DNA of 23,135 nucleotides, from contig JAQUEZ010000089.1 in NCBI GenBank assembly GCA_028684915.1, forward strand, positions 1-23,135, given 5' to 3'. This stretch comes from Desulfobulbus sp. (lineage in GTDB: Bacteria; Desulfobacterota; Desulfobulbia; Desulfobulbales; Desulfobulbaceae). Of this stretch, positions 8,356 to 15,261 are shown in pieces. How positions within the stretch are numbered: the first letter of the stretch is position 1; the number at the start of each line of letters is the position of its first letter. A program made the translations under genes and the position numbers. Below the pieces are notes generated by a model that saw only the letters and a list, made by a program, of their open reading frames with translations, did no database searches and was not told where the DNA came from.

Positions 8356-8384
8356 TTGCGTTTACTGCCAACCCACCCTATACT
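8356..8384 (+). promoter_or_regulatory. Sigma-70-type promoter for the 78-residue protein and MoSto-like gene
   Basis: TTGCGT (8356-8361) and TATACT (8379-8384) are separated by the optimal 17 bp. Transcription would start near 8391, giving a leader of about 47 nt before the ATG at 8438. Confidence 0.6.
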
Positions 8385-8437
8385 CTAACTAAATCGTGGT
8401 TTTCCCATGGGAACTAACAATTAGTGGAGGTAGACTT

Positions 8438-8674
8438 ATGGCTGGACAAATTTTTTATCGTGAACGGCTCAATGCTCGGGAAGGCTCGAAGACTCCCCGT
8501 TACAGAATCGTTGCAGTCAGTGGTATTGATTTGAAAGTGTATGCAGACCACCTACGGATGGCTGAGTTAAAACAGCTTGCCTTGGCGACCAAGGCGGATC
8601 TCGTGTCCCTGCAGCGTGGCCCCAAACATAACGAGCTCGTGAACAAGCAAAAGGCAGAAGATATTGCTCTGTAA
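8438..8674 (+). CDS. Small basic protein of unknown function (78 residues) beside the storage protein
   Basis: The start at 8438 follows GGAGG with good spacing; an in-frame start at 8396 falls near the transcription start and is unlikely. The product begins MAGQIFYRERLNAREGSKTP and continues RYRIVAVSGIDLKVYADHLR. It has no cysteine, signal peptide or membrane segment and is rich in Lys and Arg, so a soluble cytoplasmic protein is expected. The helix-prone middle (LRMAELKQLALATKADLVSL) may mediate protein contact. It is the first gene behind the promoter at 8356-8384, with the MoSto homologue 117 bp downstream on the same strand and a hairpin between them. I do not recognise the family. A helper or second component of the storage complex is a contextual guess. 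Confidence 0.75.
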   Translation: MAGQIFYRERLNAREGSKTPRYRIVAVSGIDLKVYADHLRMAELKQLALATKADLVSLQRGPKHNELVNKQKAEDIAL

Positions 8675-8703
8675 AAAAATATTAGGTTACGAAGAGATAA
8701 TTG

Positions 8704-8730
8704 TCGTTTTCGTGGCTTTTACGAGAACGA
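8704..8730 (+). other. Intercistronic hairpin between the small gene and the MoSto-like gene
   Basis: TCGTTTTCGT (8704-8713) pairs along its whole length with ACGAGAACGA (8721-8730), with one G-U pair and a 7-nt loop. No U-run follows, so it looks like an RNA-stability or processing element rather than a terminator. It could set different levels of the two proteins. Confidence 0.5.
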
Positions 8731-8791
8731 TGAAACAATGCTGTGCGGACCTGAAACAGCAATAGCCAATGAGGCATAAGACGAGGCAAAT

Positions 8792-9622
8792 ATGGCACTG
8801 GTACGGGAAAAGGATGGCAAGCGGCTCCATGTTGAAAGTGCACTTATGGGGGAAAGCCTGGTAAGCAAGGAGTTCATTGAGAAACTCGACATTGCTCCTC
8901 AAGAACGGTTGTACCCTGATATCGCAATCCTCAAGATCGGGGGTCAATCCATCTGTGACCGTGGCGTGAAGGCCTTACCAGCCATACTCAAAGAGATAGT
9001 ACGCAACCGAAAGGACCACAAAATTTTGATCACCACCGGTGGAGGAACCCGGAGCCGACATATTTACACTATCGGTCTGGAAATGGGGATGCCCACCGGT
9101 GTGATTGCCAAATTCGGTAGCATGGTCTCGGAACAGAATGCCCTGATGGTTGCAACGCTCCTTTCTCCGTGGGGTGGAGTTAAAATCTCGCACTCGGATA
9201 TCGTTAAAATACCGACATTTTTTGCTGAGAGTATCATACCGGTTATGCACGGCATGCCCCCGTATGATTACTTTGCCATTAAACCCAAAGTCGGTCGCAT
9301 CCCTATCCACCGTACCGATGTGGGCCTGGTGATCCTAGCGGATCTGATCGGCTCGCGGACCGTCCTTTTTATCAAGGACGAAAATGGCCTGTACACCGAC
9401 GATCCAAAAAAGAACCCCAAGGCCAAGTTCATTGCGGAAATTGGCGCTCAGGACCTGCTCGATATGGATCAGGATGATATGGTGATCGAACGCCCCTGTC
9501 TGGAAATTATCCAGAACAGTGAGGTTATTGATAAAGTGCAGATCGTTAACGGCTTGGTTGAGGGAAACATTACCCGCGCGCTCAACGGCGAACATGTGGG
9601 GACCATCATCTACAAACAATAA
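8792..9622 (+). CDS. Molybdenum/tungsten storage protein (MoSto) homologue, UMP-kinase fold
   Basis: The 276-residue protein belongs to the amino-acid-kinase (UMP-kinase-like) fold and resembles the MoSto subunits of Azotobacter. Motifs in order are KIGGQS (48-53), TGGGTRSRHIYTIGLEMGMP (from 82), GSMVSEQNA, GMPPY (154-158), IPIHRTDVG (170-178), DENGLYTDDP (196-205) and VNGLVEGNITRALNGEHVGT near the C-terminus. In MoSto an alpha-beta heterohexamer uses ATP to build and hold polyoxomolybdate or polyoxotungstate clusters. Here only one subunit gene is present. GMPPY and KIGGQS look beta-like while PIHRTD resembles the alpha form, as I remember those sequences. The neighbouring tungstate transporter and AOR make tungsten the likely cargo. 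The ATG has GAGG upstream. An aspartokinase or true PyrH identity is less likely given these motifs. Confidence 0.85.
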   Translation: MALVREKDGKRLHVESALMGESLVSKEFIEKLDIAPQERLYPDIAILKIGGQSICDRGVKALPAILKEIVRNRKDHKILITTGGGTRSRHIYTIGLEMGMPTGVIAKFGSMVSEQNALMVATLLSPWGGVKISHSDIVKIPTFFAESIIPVMHGMPPYDYFAIKPKVGRIPIHRTDVGLVILADLIGSRTVLFIKDENGLYTDDPKKNPKAKFIAEIGAQDLLDMDQDDMVIERPCLEIIQNSEVIDKVQIVNGLVEGNITRALNGEHVGTIIYKQ

Positions 9623-9657
9623 CCGCCCTTCCCGTCCATTGCACCAAGTTGACGATA

Positions 9658-9724
9658 AACCAATGCACTTGTTTACCCTTCACCTGACTCGGCTCAGACG
9701 GTAAACGAGTACATTGGTTTTTTT
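9658..9724 (+). terminator. Rho-independent terminator after the MoSto-like gene
   Basis: The arms at 9658-9677 (AACCAATG...) and 9700-9719 form a 20-bp stem with one mismatch and one G-U pair, closing a 22-nt loop. Seven T residues follow (9718-9724). It lies 35 bp beyond the stop codon and should end the storage-gene transcript before the insertion sequence. Confidence 0.85.
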
Positions 9725-9740
9725 ATTCGTCCGAAGAAAA

Positions 9741-10318
9741 GGTTAAAACCCCCGCCTTTTAGGCGGGTAGCATTCTGCTAGCAGCTGGCTTATACTGGCG
9801 AGAATGGAATATCGTCAAGGAAACCATACCAAATACAAGATCGAATATCATTTTGTCTGGGTGACAAAATATCGTTATCACGTACTTGTAGGTGATATTG
9901 CCCTTCGAGTCCGTGAATTAGTCCGCCAGACATGTGAACGGCACGAGATTCAGATTTTGCGAGGTGCAGTGAGCAAGGACCATGTCCATATTCTGGTTTC
10001 TGCACCACCGAGCATCTCGCCATCGACAATCATGCGATGGGTAAAGGGCCGCACATCTCGTAAGCTTTTTGAAGAATTTCCCCATGTAAAGAAGCGATAT
10101 TGGGGACGGCACTTTTGGGCCCGTGGGTACTTTTGCGTAACGGCTGGCGAGCTGACAAAAGAAATGATCGAAGAATACCTCGCACATCATTTTGAACCCA
10201 AGCCTAATGACCGTTTCGATATTGAGCCTTAAACCGGCTGCGCAGCCTGCCGGTGTTGCTGGACTTTCAGTCCGCGATCTTAAACCCACCGACTTACAGT
10301 CGGTGGTTGTTTAGTATT
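9741..10318 (+). mobile_element. IS200/IS605-family insertion sequence carrying only tnpA
   Basis: A single Y1 transposase gene is flanked by the subterminal hairpins expected of this family, with no long terminal inverted repeats. At the left end CCCGCCT(3-nt loop)AGGCGGG occupies 9751-9767. At the right end CCACCGACT(3-nt loop)AGTCGGTGG occupies 10286-10306. No tnpB is present. The exact ends are approximate. The right end directly abuts repeat copy B at 10319. Confidence 0.8.
9804..10232 (+). CDS. tnpA: IS200-type Y1 (HUH) transposase TnpA
   Basis: The 142-residue protein has the usual TnpA length. Near the N-terminus it reads YHFVWVTKYR, a family signature. The HUH metal-binding motif appears as DHVHILVS (HVH at 60-62), and the catalytic tyrosine is Tyr125 in IEEYLAHHF. 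These residues cut and join single-stranded DNA as a dimer during peel-and-paste transposition. The frame is complete and all key residues are present, so the enzyme may be active. It has only a weak ribosome-binding site, as is common for this family. Confidence 0.93.
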   Translation: MEYRQGNHTKYKIEYHFVWVTKYRYHVLVGDIALRVRELVRQTCERHEIQILRGAVSKDHVHILVSAPPSISPSTIMRWVKGRTSRKLFEEFPHVKKRYWGRHFWARGYFCVTAGELTKEMIEEYLAHHFEPKPNDRFDIEP

Positions 10319-10440
10319 GATGGCGTCTAAAAACTTCGATCTACTGCGTCGCAGCGTTTTTCCCGACGCCCGGCCTACCTTCTGTATGCCTTCGAGCCGG
10401 TAAAAACACTGCTCCTTGTATATCTATGTTTTTGCCGAGG
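10319..10440 (+). repeat. MITE-like interspersed repeat, copy B (3' end lost)
   Basis: The copy begins GATGGCGTCTAAAAACTTCG and keeps CTACTGCGTCGCAGCG and CTCCTTGTATATCTATG. The terminal GAGTCCATC end seen in copies A and C is absent, so it is 3'-truncated or diverged. It lies between the IS200 right end and the gene at 10501, close enough to influence that gene's transcription. Confidence 0.8.
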
Positions 10441-10500
10441 CAATTTAGTGTTTTTTGACTTTTTCTAAGGCCCTTATTCTTAACCTCCACACCTATAGCC

Positions 10501-11094
10501 ATGACCACACCTCAAACCTATCCGCTCTTAGAAATCGACGTGCCCACCAAGGTGCTTCCTGCCTTTGCCTCCCTCCTACAGCACGGCGTCCTTTTTCCCT
10601 TACAGCACCCCATTCCCCTGCTTTCTTTTCTTGTCACCTTACCGGGGTTTACCGCCGATTATATCGAGGAAAACGTGCAGACCATCTTTATTAACGGGGT
10701 GGCGGCTGACAGCCTCGACCGTGAGTTAGTCGACGGGACCACAGTCGCCCTTTCCGCAGCTATGCCCGGACTTGCAGGGGCTATTTTCCGTCGCCAGGGC
10801 GTCCACGGCAGCCTACGCAGCAGACCAGCAACAGAACCCACCCAGGTACAACAGACTGGAGGGGGCTATCTCACGCTGAAGTTATTCAATTCCATCGGCA
10901 CCGACCGAATAGGTGACCTCCTGCAGCAGGGCATTCTCATATCCGGCAAAGCCTTGGCGAGTTTTGCCCGGATGCACGAGCAGCAGTTTGCCCCCCCGGC
11001 TTGCTTACGGCTGGAAAACCAAGAAATTACATATTCGGATTTACTGAATAAAACAGAAGGATTACAACGAGTGAAGGTCCAGTTGGCAAGGTAG
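10501..11094 (+). CDS. Unknown protein with a MoaD/ThiS-like stretch
   Basis: The 197-residue protein matches no family I can name. Residues about 60-97 read IFINGVAADSLDRELVDGTT and then VALSAAMPGLAGAIF. This resembles the second half of a beta-grasp sulfur carrier (NG...dreL.dGd.Val.p...GG), but the C-terminal Gly-Gly needed for thiocarboxylation is not present and the chain continues. The C-terminal part (TGGGYLTLKLFNSIGTDRIG and following) is of unknown type. There are no membrane segments and no signal peptide. No good ribosome-binding site precedes the ATG at 10501, so the start is uncertain. It converges with tupC and sits inside the metal island, so a link to molybdopterin or metal handling is a contextual guess. 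Confidence 0.62.
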   Translation: MTTPQTYPLLEIDVPTKVLPAFASLLQHGVLFPLQHPIPLLSFLVTLPGFTADYIEENVQTIFINGVAADSLDRELVDGTTVALSAAMPGLAGAIFRRQGVHGSLRSRPATEPTQVQQTGGGYLTLKLFNSIGTDRIGDLLQQGILISGKALASFARMHEQQFAPPACLRLENQEITYSDLLNKTEGLQRVKVQLAR

Positions 11095-11109
11095 TCTTTT
11101 TTTTTGGGG

Positions 11110-11134
11110 GTGCAGGATGGAGAAACGCCTGCAC
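11110..11134. other. Hairpin between convergent genes
   Basis: GTGCAGG (11110-11116) and CCTGCAC (11128-11134) form a perfect 7-bp stem with an 11-nt loop. It lies between the plus-strand gene ending at 11094 and tupC ending at 11153 on the other strand. A T-run (about 11098-11105) precedes it on the plus strand, so it is not a standard terminator in either direction, though it may still help end transcription. Confidence 0.4.
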
Positions 11135-11152
11135 GCATTGTCGCCACAACGA

Positions 11153-12184
11153 TCAGAGCGTAAGTACGCAGGCATCGCCTGGGATGGACAAGCTGATTTG
11201 GCTACCGATAAGCGGAGGTTTGTTTTGGTACGCATGGTTTTGCATCAACACCACCATCAACACCCCGACGTCGACCACCACGCGAATACTCTCCCCCTCC
11301 TCCATCGTCAGTACCACCCGACCATGCAGCCTGGCATGATTCTCCACACAGGGCTCCTCTGCAGGAACAAGAAGAATTTTCTCCGGGCTGATAGAAATCC
11401 GCCCGCTGGTATTGCTCCCCAGTACCATTTTTTGGCCTGGAAAGGCGAGCTCAAGCACGCCATGGAGTAAATAGCGCTGGCCACCATTGCGGCCGCATTC
11501 CACCGTACATGCGTAGCTGTTTTCGTAAGTAGTGTTGGCCCTGCGACCATTTTCCAGAACCAACGTATGCTGGGCCAGGGTCGCCGCCTGCAGCCGGTCA
11601 TGGGTGGTAAAAATAATAGTAGTACCCTGCTCGCCATTTACCTGGCGCAGCAACTCACTTATCACCGCCTGGTTTTCCGCATCCACACTGGCAGTCGGTT
11701 CATCGCAGAGCAGAACCTCCGGCGCCAACGCCAAGGCGCGCGCCAACGCAAGACGCTGGGTCTCGCCGCCAGAAAGCTCATGGGCTCGAGCCTCCTTATA
11801 GCGTTCCAGGCCGACCGTGGCCAAAACCTCATCCACGATCCGTTGCCGTTTTCCAGCATCGATCTTTCTAATTTTCAATCCAAATTCAATATTCTTGCGC
11901 ACTGAGGTCGAAAACATAATTGGGTGCTGATCCACAAGCACGACCCGACGCCGCATTGAAAGCATATCACCCCGAATAAAATCGACTTCTCTCTCTTGAA
12001 AAAGCAGCGTGCCGCTTGCCGGAGCCTCCAGAAAAGCAAGAATATTGAGCAGGGTGGTCTTGCCGGCACCGTTGGGGCCTAGCAAAGCATGGATACAGCC
12101 GGCTTCAATCGCCAACTGATCGATATCGAGCACGATCTTGCCGTAAAACTGCTGTTGTAGATTCTGCAGCTGGTAGAGCATCAT
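11153..12184 (-). CDS. tupC: Tungstate ABC transporter ATPase TupC with C-terminal TOBE domain
   Basis: The 343-residue protein has a complete ABC ATPase: Walker A GPNGAGKTT (36-44), signature LSGGE (137-141) and Walker B VLLCDEPT (157-164) with the D-loop SVD. Residues from about 265, including ISPEKILLV and VDVGVLMVVL, look like a TOBE domain, the oxoanion-sensing module found at the end of molybdate and tungstate ATPases. It could let internal tungstate slow import. The start ATG overlaps the tupB stop (ATGA), so translation is coupled; a second ATG follows immediately. Together with TupB and TupA it forms the importer. Confidence 0.9.
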   Translation of the reverse strand: MMLYQLQNLQQQFYGKIVLDIDQLAIEAGCIHALLGPNGAGKTTLLNILAFLEAPASGTLLFQEREVDFIRGDMLSMRRRVVLVDQHPIMFSTSVRKNIEFGLKIRKIDAGKRQRIVDEVLATVGLERYKEARAHELSGGETQRLALARALALAPEVLLCDEPTASVDAENQAVISELLRQVNGEQGTTIIFTTHDRLQAATLAQHTLVLENGRRANTTYENSYACTVECGRNGGQRYLLHGVLELAFPGQKMVLGSNTSGRISISPEKILLVPAEEPCVENHARLHGRVVLTMEEGESIRVVVDVGVLMVVLMQNHAYQNKPPLIGSQISLSIPGDACVLTL

Positions 12185-12876
12185 CGGCTGCTTTTTCCTT
12201 GGATCAGATTAAACACCACATTAATACCCAAACTGAGGATCATGAGCACCATGCCTAAGGCAACAGCCAGGGTAAAGGAACCCTTGTCATACTCCAAGGC
12301 CATGGCCGTGGTCATGGTCCGGGTGAACCCCTTGATATTGCCACCGAGCATCATGGAGATGCCAATTTCCGAAATTACCCGGCCAAAAGCAGAAATTACC
12401 GCAGCAGTGATGGCAAAGCGGGCTTCACGCAGGACAACCAAGGCGGTTTGCCAGCCATTGGCGCCCAAGGTTTTTGCCGTCTTGCGGTAGCGCTCATCCA
12501 CCCGGCTCACTGCGGCAACGGTCAGGGCCGCGATCAGGGGCACAATGAGAATGAACTGGCCGATAACCATAGCATTCTGACTGTAAAGCAGATCAAGGGG
12601 ACCGAAGATGCCCCGTCGGGAAATAAACACATAGACAAACAGGCCGATAACCACTGTGGGCAGCGCCAGCAAGGTATTCAGCAGCGTAATCACAACCCGT
12701 TTGCCCGGCAGGTTGCCATGGGCAATAAGGAATCCTCCGGGAATGCCGACCAGGGAGGCAAAGACAGTGGCAAGGCTACTGACGGACAAAGTCACCTGGA
12801 CAATTTTCATCAGCTCGTTGTCAAGTGACCCGATCAGGCGAAAGGCTGAAATAAAGCTGTCGAAAAAAAAATTCAT
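12181..12876 (-). CDS. tupB: Tungstate ABC transporter permease TupB
   Basis: The 231-residue inner-membrane protein has about five hydrophobic segments and the permease coupling loop. The stretch GRVISEIGISMMLGGNIKG (166-183) followed by RTMTTAMALEYDKGSF is characteristic of TupB/WtpB-type oxoanion permeases. Tungstate released by TupA would cross through a TupB dimer powered by TupC. A hairpin (12899-12925) and a repeat element (12955-13114) separate the gene from tupA upstream. Only a weak ribosome-binding site precedes the ATG, so lower expression than tupA is plausible. Confidence 0.93.
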   Translation of the reverse strand: MNFFFDSFISAFRLIGSLDNELMKIVQVTLSVSSLATVFASLVGIPGGFLIAHGNLPGKRVVITLLNTLLALPTVVIGLFVYVFISRRGIFGPLDLLYSQNAMVIGQFILIVPLIAALTVAAVSRVDERYRKTAKTLGANGWQTALVVLREARFAITAAVISAFGRVISEIGISMMLGGNIKGFTRTMTTAMALEYDKGSFTLAVALGMVLMILSLGINVVFNLIQGKSSR

Positions 12877-12898
12877 GGAGTAATTGCGTGCAAAAGAA

Positions 12899-12925
12899 GG
12901 CGGATCACCTTAAGAGCGATCCGCC
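12899..12925 (-). terminator. Hairpin between tupA and tupB (attenuator or partial terminator)
   Basis: GGCGGATC (12899-12906) pairs with GATCCGCC (12918-12925) around an 11-nt loop. In the minus-strand transcript a U-rich stretch (TTCTTTTG) follows. Its place 22 nt before tupB fits partial termination, giving more binding protein than permease, as is usual for ABC importers. Confidence 0.5.
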
Positions 12926-12954
12926 TATCCAAAAACAAACGAAAAGAATTACCT

Positions 12955-13114
12955 GATGGCGTCATAAAAACTTCATCTACTGCGTCGCAGCGTTTTTTTC
13001 GACACTCGACAGACCTGATGCCTGCCTTCGCGCCCAAAAAAAAACTACTCCTTGTATATCTGTGTTTTTACTTAGCCATCTCTTAGAGTGTGATGGATTT
13101 TTTACGAGTCCATC
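12955..13114 (+). repeat. MITE-like interspersed repeat, copy C (160 bp, full length)
   Basis: It begins GATGGCGTCATAAAAACTTC and ends TTTTTTACGAGTCCATC, with the internal CTACTGCGTCGCAGCG and CTCCTTGTATATCTGTG blocks. Its last base (13114) touches the tupA stop codon (13115-13117). It interrupts the tupA-tupB junction without breaking either gene. Confidence 0.88.
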
Positions 13115-14005
13115 TTACTTGGCATCCGGGAAAAAGAGTTGATTGCCGTGCAGTTTGTAATCAGCAATAACCTTCTGACCTTTGGAAGAGATAAGCCACT
13201 GAGCCATCTGCTCGCCGAGTTCTGCCTTTACGTGCGGATGCTTTTTCGGGTTGACCGGAATAAAGCCATAGGGGTTGGCGAGATTGTCGCCGCCCTCACA
13301 GAGGATGTCGAGACTAATCGGCACCTCACGACCGTATTTGTAATTGATGAAGGTGCCGCGATCCGTCAATGTATAGGCCTGTTTTTCGTCGGCAATGGTC
13401 AAGGTTTTACCCATGCCCTGGCCAACGGAAAGGTACCAATTCTGGCTATCTTCGGGATGGACCGATTTGATTTCAACTGTTTTTTCTTTCTTGGTTATGG
13501 TGGCAACAGTTTCTTCCAGCGCCACTCCGGAATCCTTCCACAAGGACTGCTCCTTGGCATGGGTACCGGAATCGTCACCGCGGGAGATAAAGGTGGCTTT
13601 GCCGTCTGCGATCTTCTTCATCGCGGTTGCGCCATCTTTGATGCCCTTGATTTTTGCCGAATCAGCGGCTGGCCCAATGAGGATGAAGTCGTTGTGCATG
13701 ATCCCGTAGCGCTTGGTACCGTAGCCATCGGCAACAAAGGCATCTTCACGCTGACGATCATGAACAAAGATTACATCCACGTTGCCATCAATACCATCAC
13801 GGATAGCGGCGCCGGTGCCCTTGGCAACCACCTTCACCGTAATCCCAGTGTCCTTTTCCAGAGCTGGCAGCAATACATCCAGCAATCCGGAGGCCTGGGT
13901 CGAAGTGGTGGTGGACATTTTTAGCACTTTTTCTTCGGCCATGGCATTGCCGGTGATGAAGGTCGCCAACAACAGGCCACAGACCAACAGATTTTTAAGT
14001 TTCAT
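13115..14005 (-). CDS. tupA: Tungstate-binding periplasmic protein TupA
   Basis: The 296-residue protein starts with a clear signal peptide (MKLKNLLVCGLLLATFITG, cleavage after AMA near residue 23). The STTTSTQASGLL segment (31-42) is the TTTS ligand-binding motif typical of TupA, followed by GTGAAIRDGIDGNVDVIFVH and ISRGDDSGTH, which complete the oxoanion pocket in this family. TupA binds tungstate with very high affinity and strong preference over molybdate, and delivers it to TupBC. AAGAGGAGA lies just before the ATG. The gene follows the HTH-PBP regulator by 53 bp, probably in one transcript. Its stop codon abuts repeat copy C. Confidence 0.94.
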   Translation of the reverse strand: MKLKNLLVCGLLLATFITGNAMAEEKVLKMSTTTSTQASGLLDVLLPALEKDTGITVKVVAKGTGAAIRDGIDGNVDVIFVHDRQREDAFVADGYGTKRYGIMHNDFILIGPAADSAKIKGIKDGATAMKKIADGKATFISRGDDSGTHAKEQSLWKDSGVALEETVATITKKEKTVEIKSVHPEDSQNWYLSVGQGMGKTLTIADEKQAYTLTDRGTFINYKYGREVPISLDILCEGGDNLANPYGFIPVNPKKHPHVKAELGEQMAQWLISSKGQKVIADYKLHGNQLFFPDAK

Positions 14006-14058
14006 AAATCTCTCCTCTTACGTTATTTCAGGCAGGTGCTTTTCCCGCCCATTTGATT

Positions 14059-14970
14059 TCACTGGCCATCCTGGAAGATTATCTTCCCTGCAATGGACAG
14101 ATCATATCCCGTGAGTGTAGTAGCAGTTTCTCGAAACGATTCTGATTGGATGATACCAAAAAACGCCTGAATTGATTTTTCAAAAAACACTTTTTTCGAA
14201 ACCAGCAAATCAAAACGTTCCCAACGGATAGGCAGAAACGCCAAATCTAGGGTCTTGGCCACCGTTTCGATCCCAGGGCCGACATCGGCTCTTCCGGCAA
14301 GAATTTCCAAACCAACGTCCATATGTCGCGCTACTTCATGATTGTAGCCAACAATTTTATCTGGGCGCAAACCAGCTTTTTGCAGTTCATGATCAAGCAA
14401 CAACCGCGTACCTGTTCCCAATGAACGATTCACCAGCCGCAAGCCAGGCGCCCCCAGGTCAGAAACGGTAGAAATCTTATACGGATTGTGTTTGCGATAC
14501 AGCAGTCCCTGCATGCGGCGACAAAAATTGACCACTACGGGTAATTGCTCAAATTCTTGGGAAGCATATTGAAAATTGTAATCTGTTTCGTCGTCCTGGA
14601 TCAAATGGCTGGCTGCAATATGACAGAGATTATTGCGAAGAGCCTGAACCCCGCCCATGCTGCCGAGATTGCCGAATACCGCCAAGTGGCCGGAAACAGA
14701 GCGGTTGAACATGGCAATGGTCTGGTCAAGCAGGGGGTCGTTACTTCCGGCAAGGACAATCAAACGCTGATTGGAAACCAGCGGCCGGGCGTTATCTGGA
14801 AAATTGATGGTGTTATTTTCTACCCACTGCTCAATCAAATGTTGGGGGAACAGCCATTTACCAGCAATTTTGGTCGCCGGCATGGATTTTTCCGAAACCA
14901 GCGTATAAACCATCTTTTCGTGGATATTGAGAAATTCTGCAACCTCCTTGGTTGTGAGCAAACGTTCCAT
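14059..14970 (-). CDS. HTH (excisionase-type) regulator with PBP-like ligand domain
   Basis: From the ATG at 14970, which has AAGGA six bases upstream, the protein has 303 residues; an earlier in-frame TTG is less likely. Residues 4-50 (LLTTKEVAEFLNIHEKMVYT and AGKWLFPQHLIEQW) form a MerR/excisionase-type helix-turn-helix. The rest is a type-2 periplasmic-binding-protein-like domain with GNLGSMGGVQALRNNLCHIA and GTGTRLLLDHEL. This domain is closely similar to the C-terminus of the MoeA fusion at 16713-18641. Proteins of this layout are usually annotated as molybdate or tungstate regulators. Its place directly upstream of tupA suggests it controls the transporter, probably in response to tungstate or the cofactor; that is inference. 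A nested inverted repeat (15045-15112) lies upstream. Confidence 0.85.
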   Translation of the reverse strand: MERLLTTKEVAEFLNIHEKMVYTLVSEKSMPATKIAGKWLFPQHLIEQWVENNTINFPDNARPLVSNQRLIVLAGSNDPLLDQTIAMFNRSVSGHLAVFGNLGSMGGVQALRNNLCHIAASHLIQDDETDYNFQYASQEFEQLPVVVNFCRRMQGLLYRKHNPYKISTVSDLGAPGLRLVNRSLGTGTRLLLDHELQKAGLRPDKIVGYNHEVARHMDVGLEILAGRADVGPGIETVAKTLDLAFLPIRWERFDLLVSKKVFFEKSIQAFFGIIQSESFRETATTLTGYDLSIAGKIIFQDGQ

Positions 14971-15044
14971 GAACAATCCTTAGAGATAAAATAAAAAAAT
15001 TCGTTCCCGCACAAAACAAAAGGCTGAAAACGAGCAGCGCAAAA

Positions 15045-15112
15045 CCAGAAACCTGAAAGAAGAACGTAGGGCCAAAACAACGAGAGACGAAACGACCTAC
15101 GTCGGTTTCTGG
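15045..15112 (-). promoter_or_regulatory. Nested inverted repeat upstream of the regulator-tupABC genes
   Basis: CCAGAAACC (15045-15053) pairs with GGTTTCTGG (15104-15112). Within it ACGTAGG (15064-15070) pairs with CCTACGT (15096-15102), leaving a 25-nt loop. A possible -10 element (TATAAA, minus strand, 15115-15120) lies just upstream, without a good -35. The structure is either a double operator at the transcription start or the base of a structured leader RNA. Confidence 0.5.
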
Positions 15113-15261
15113 ACTTTATACAAGAGCGACCAGCTATCATTGCTCTGTAAATTGCCCGTGGTTGCCGGATTTCGTCAATGATATTTATGATTATGAAAAA
15201 TATTTCCGAAAAAAGGGAAGCGAAAAATGGCCGTCTACTTCTCTTTATGCCAAGAGATGAC

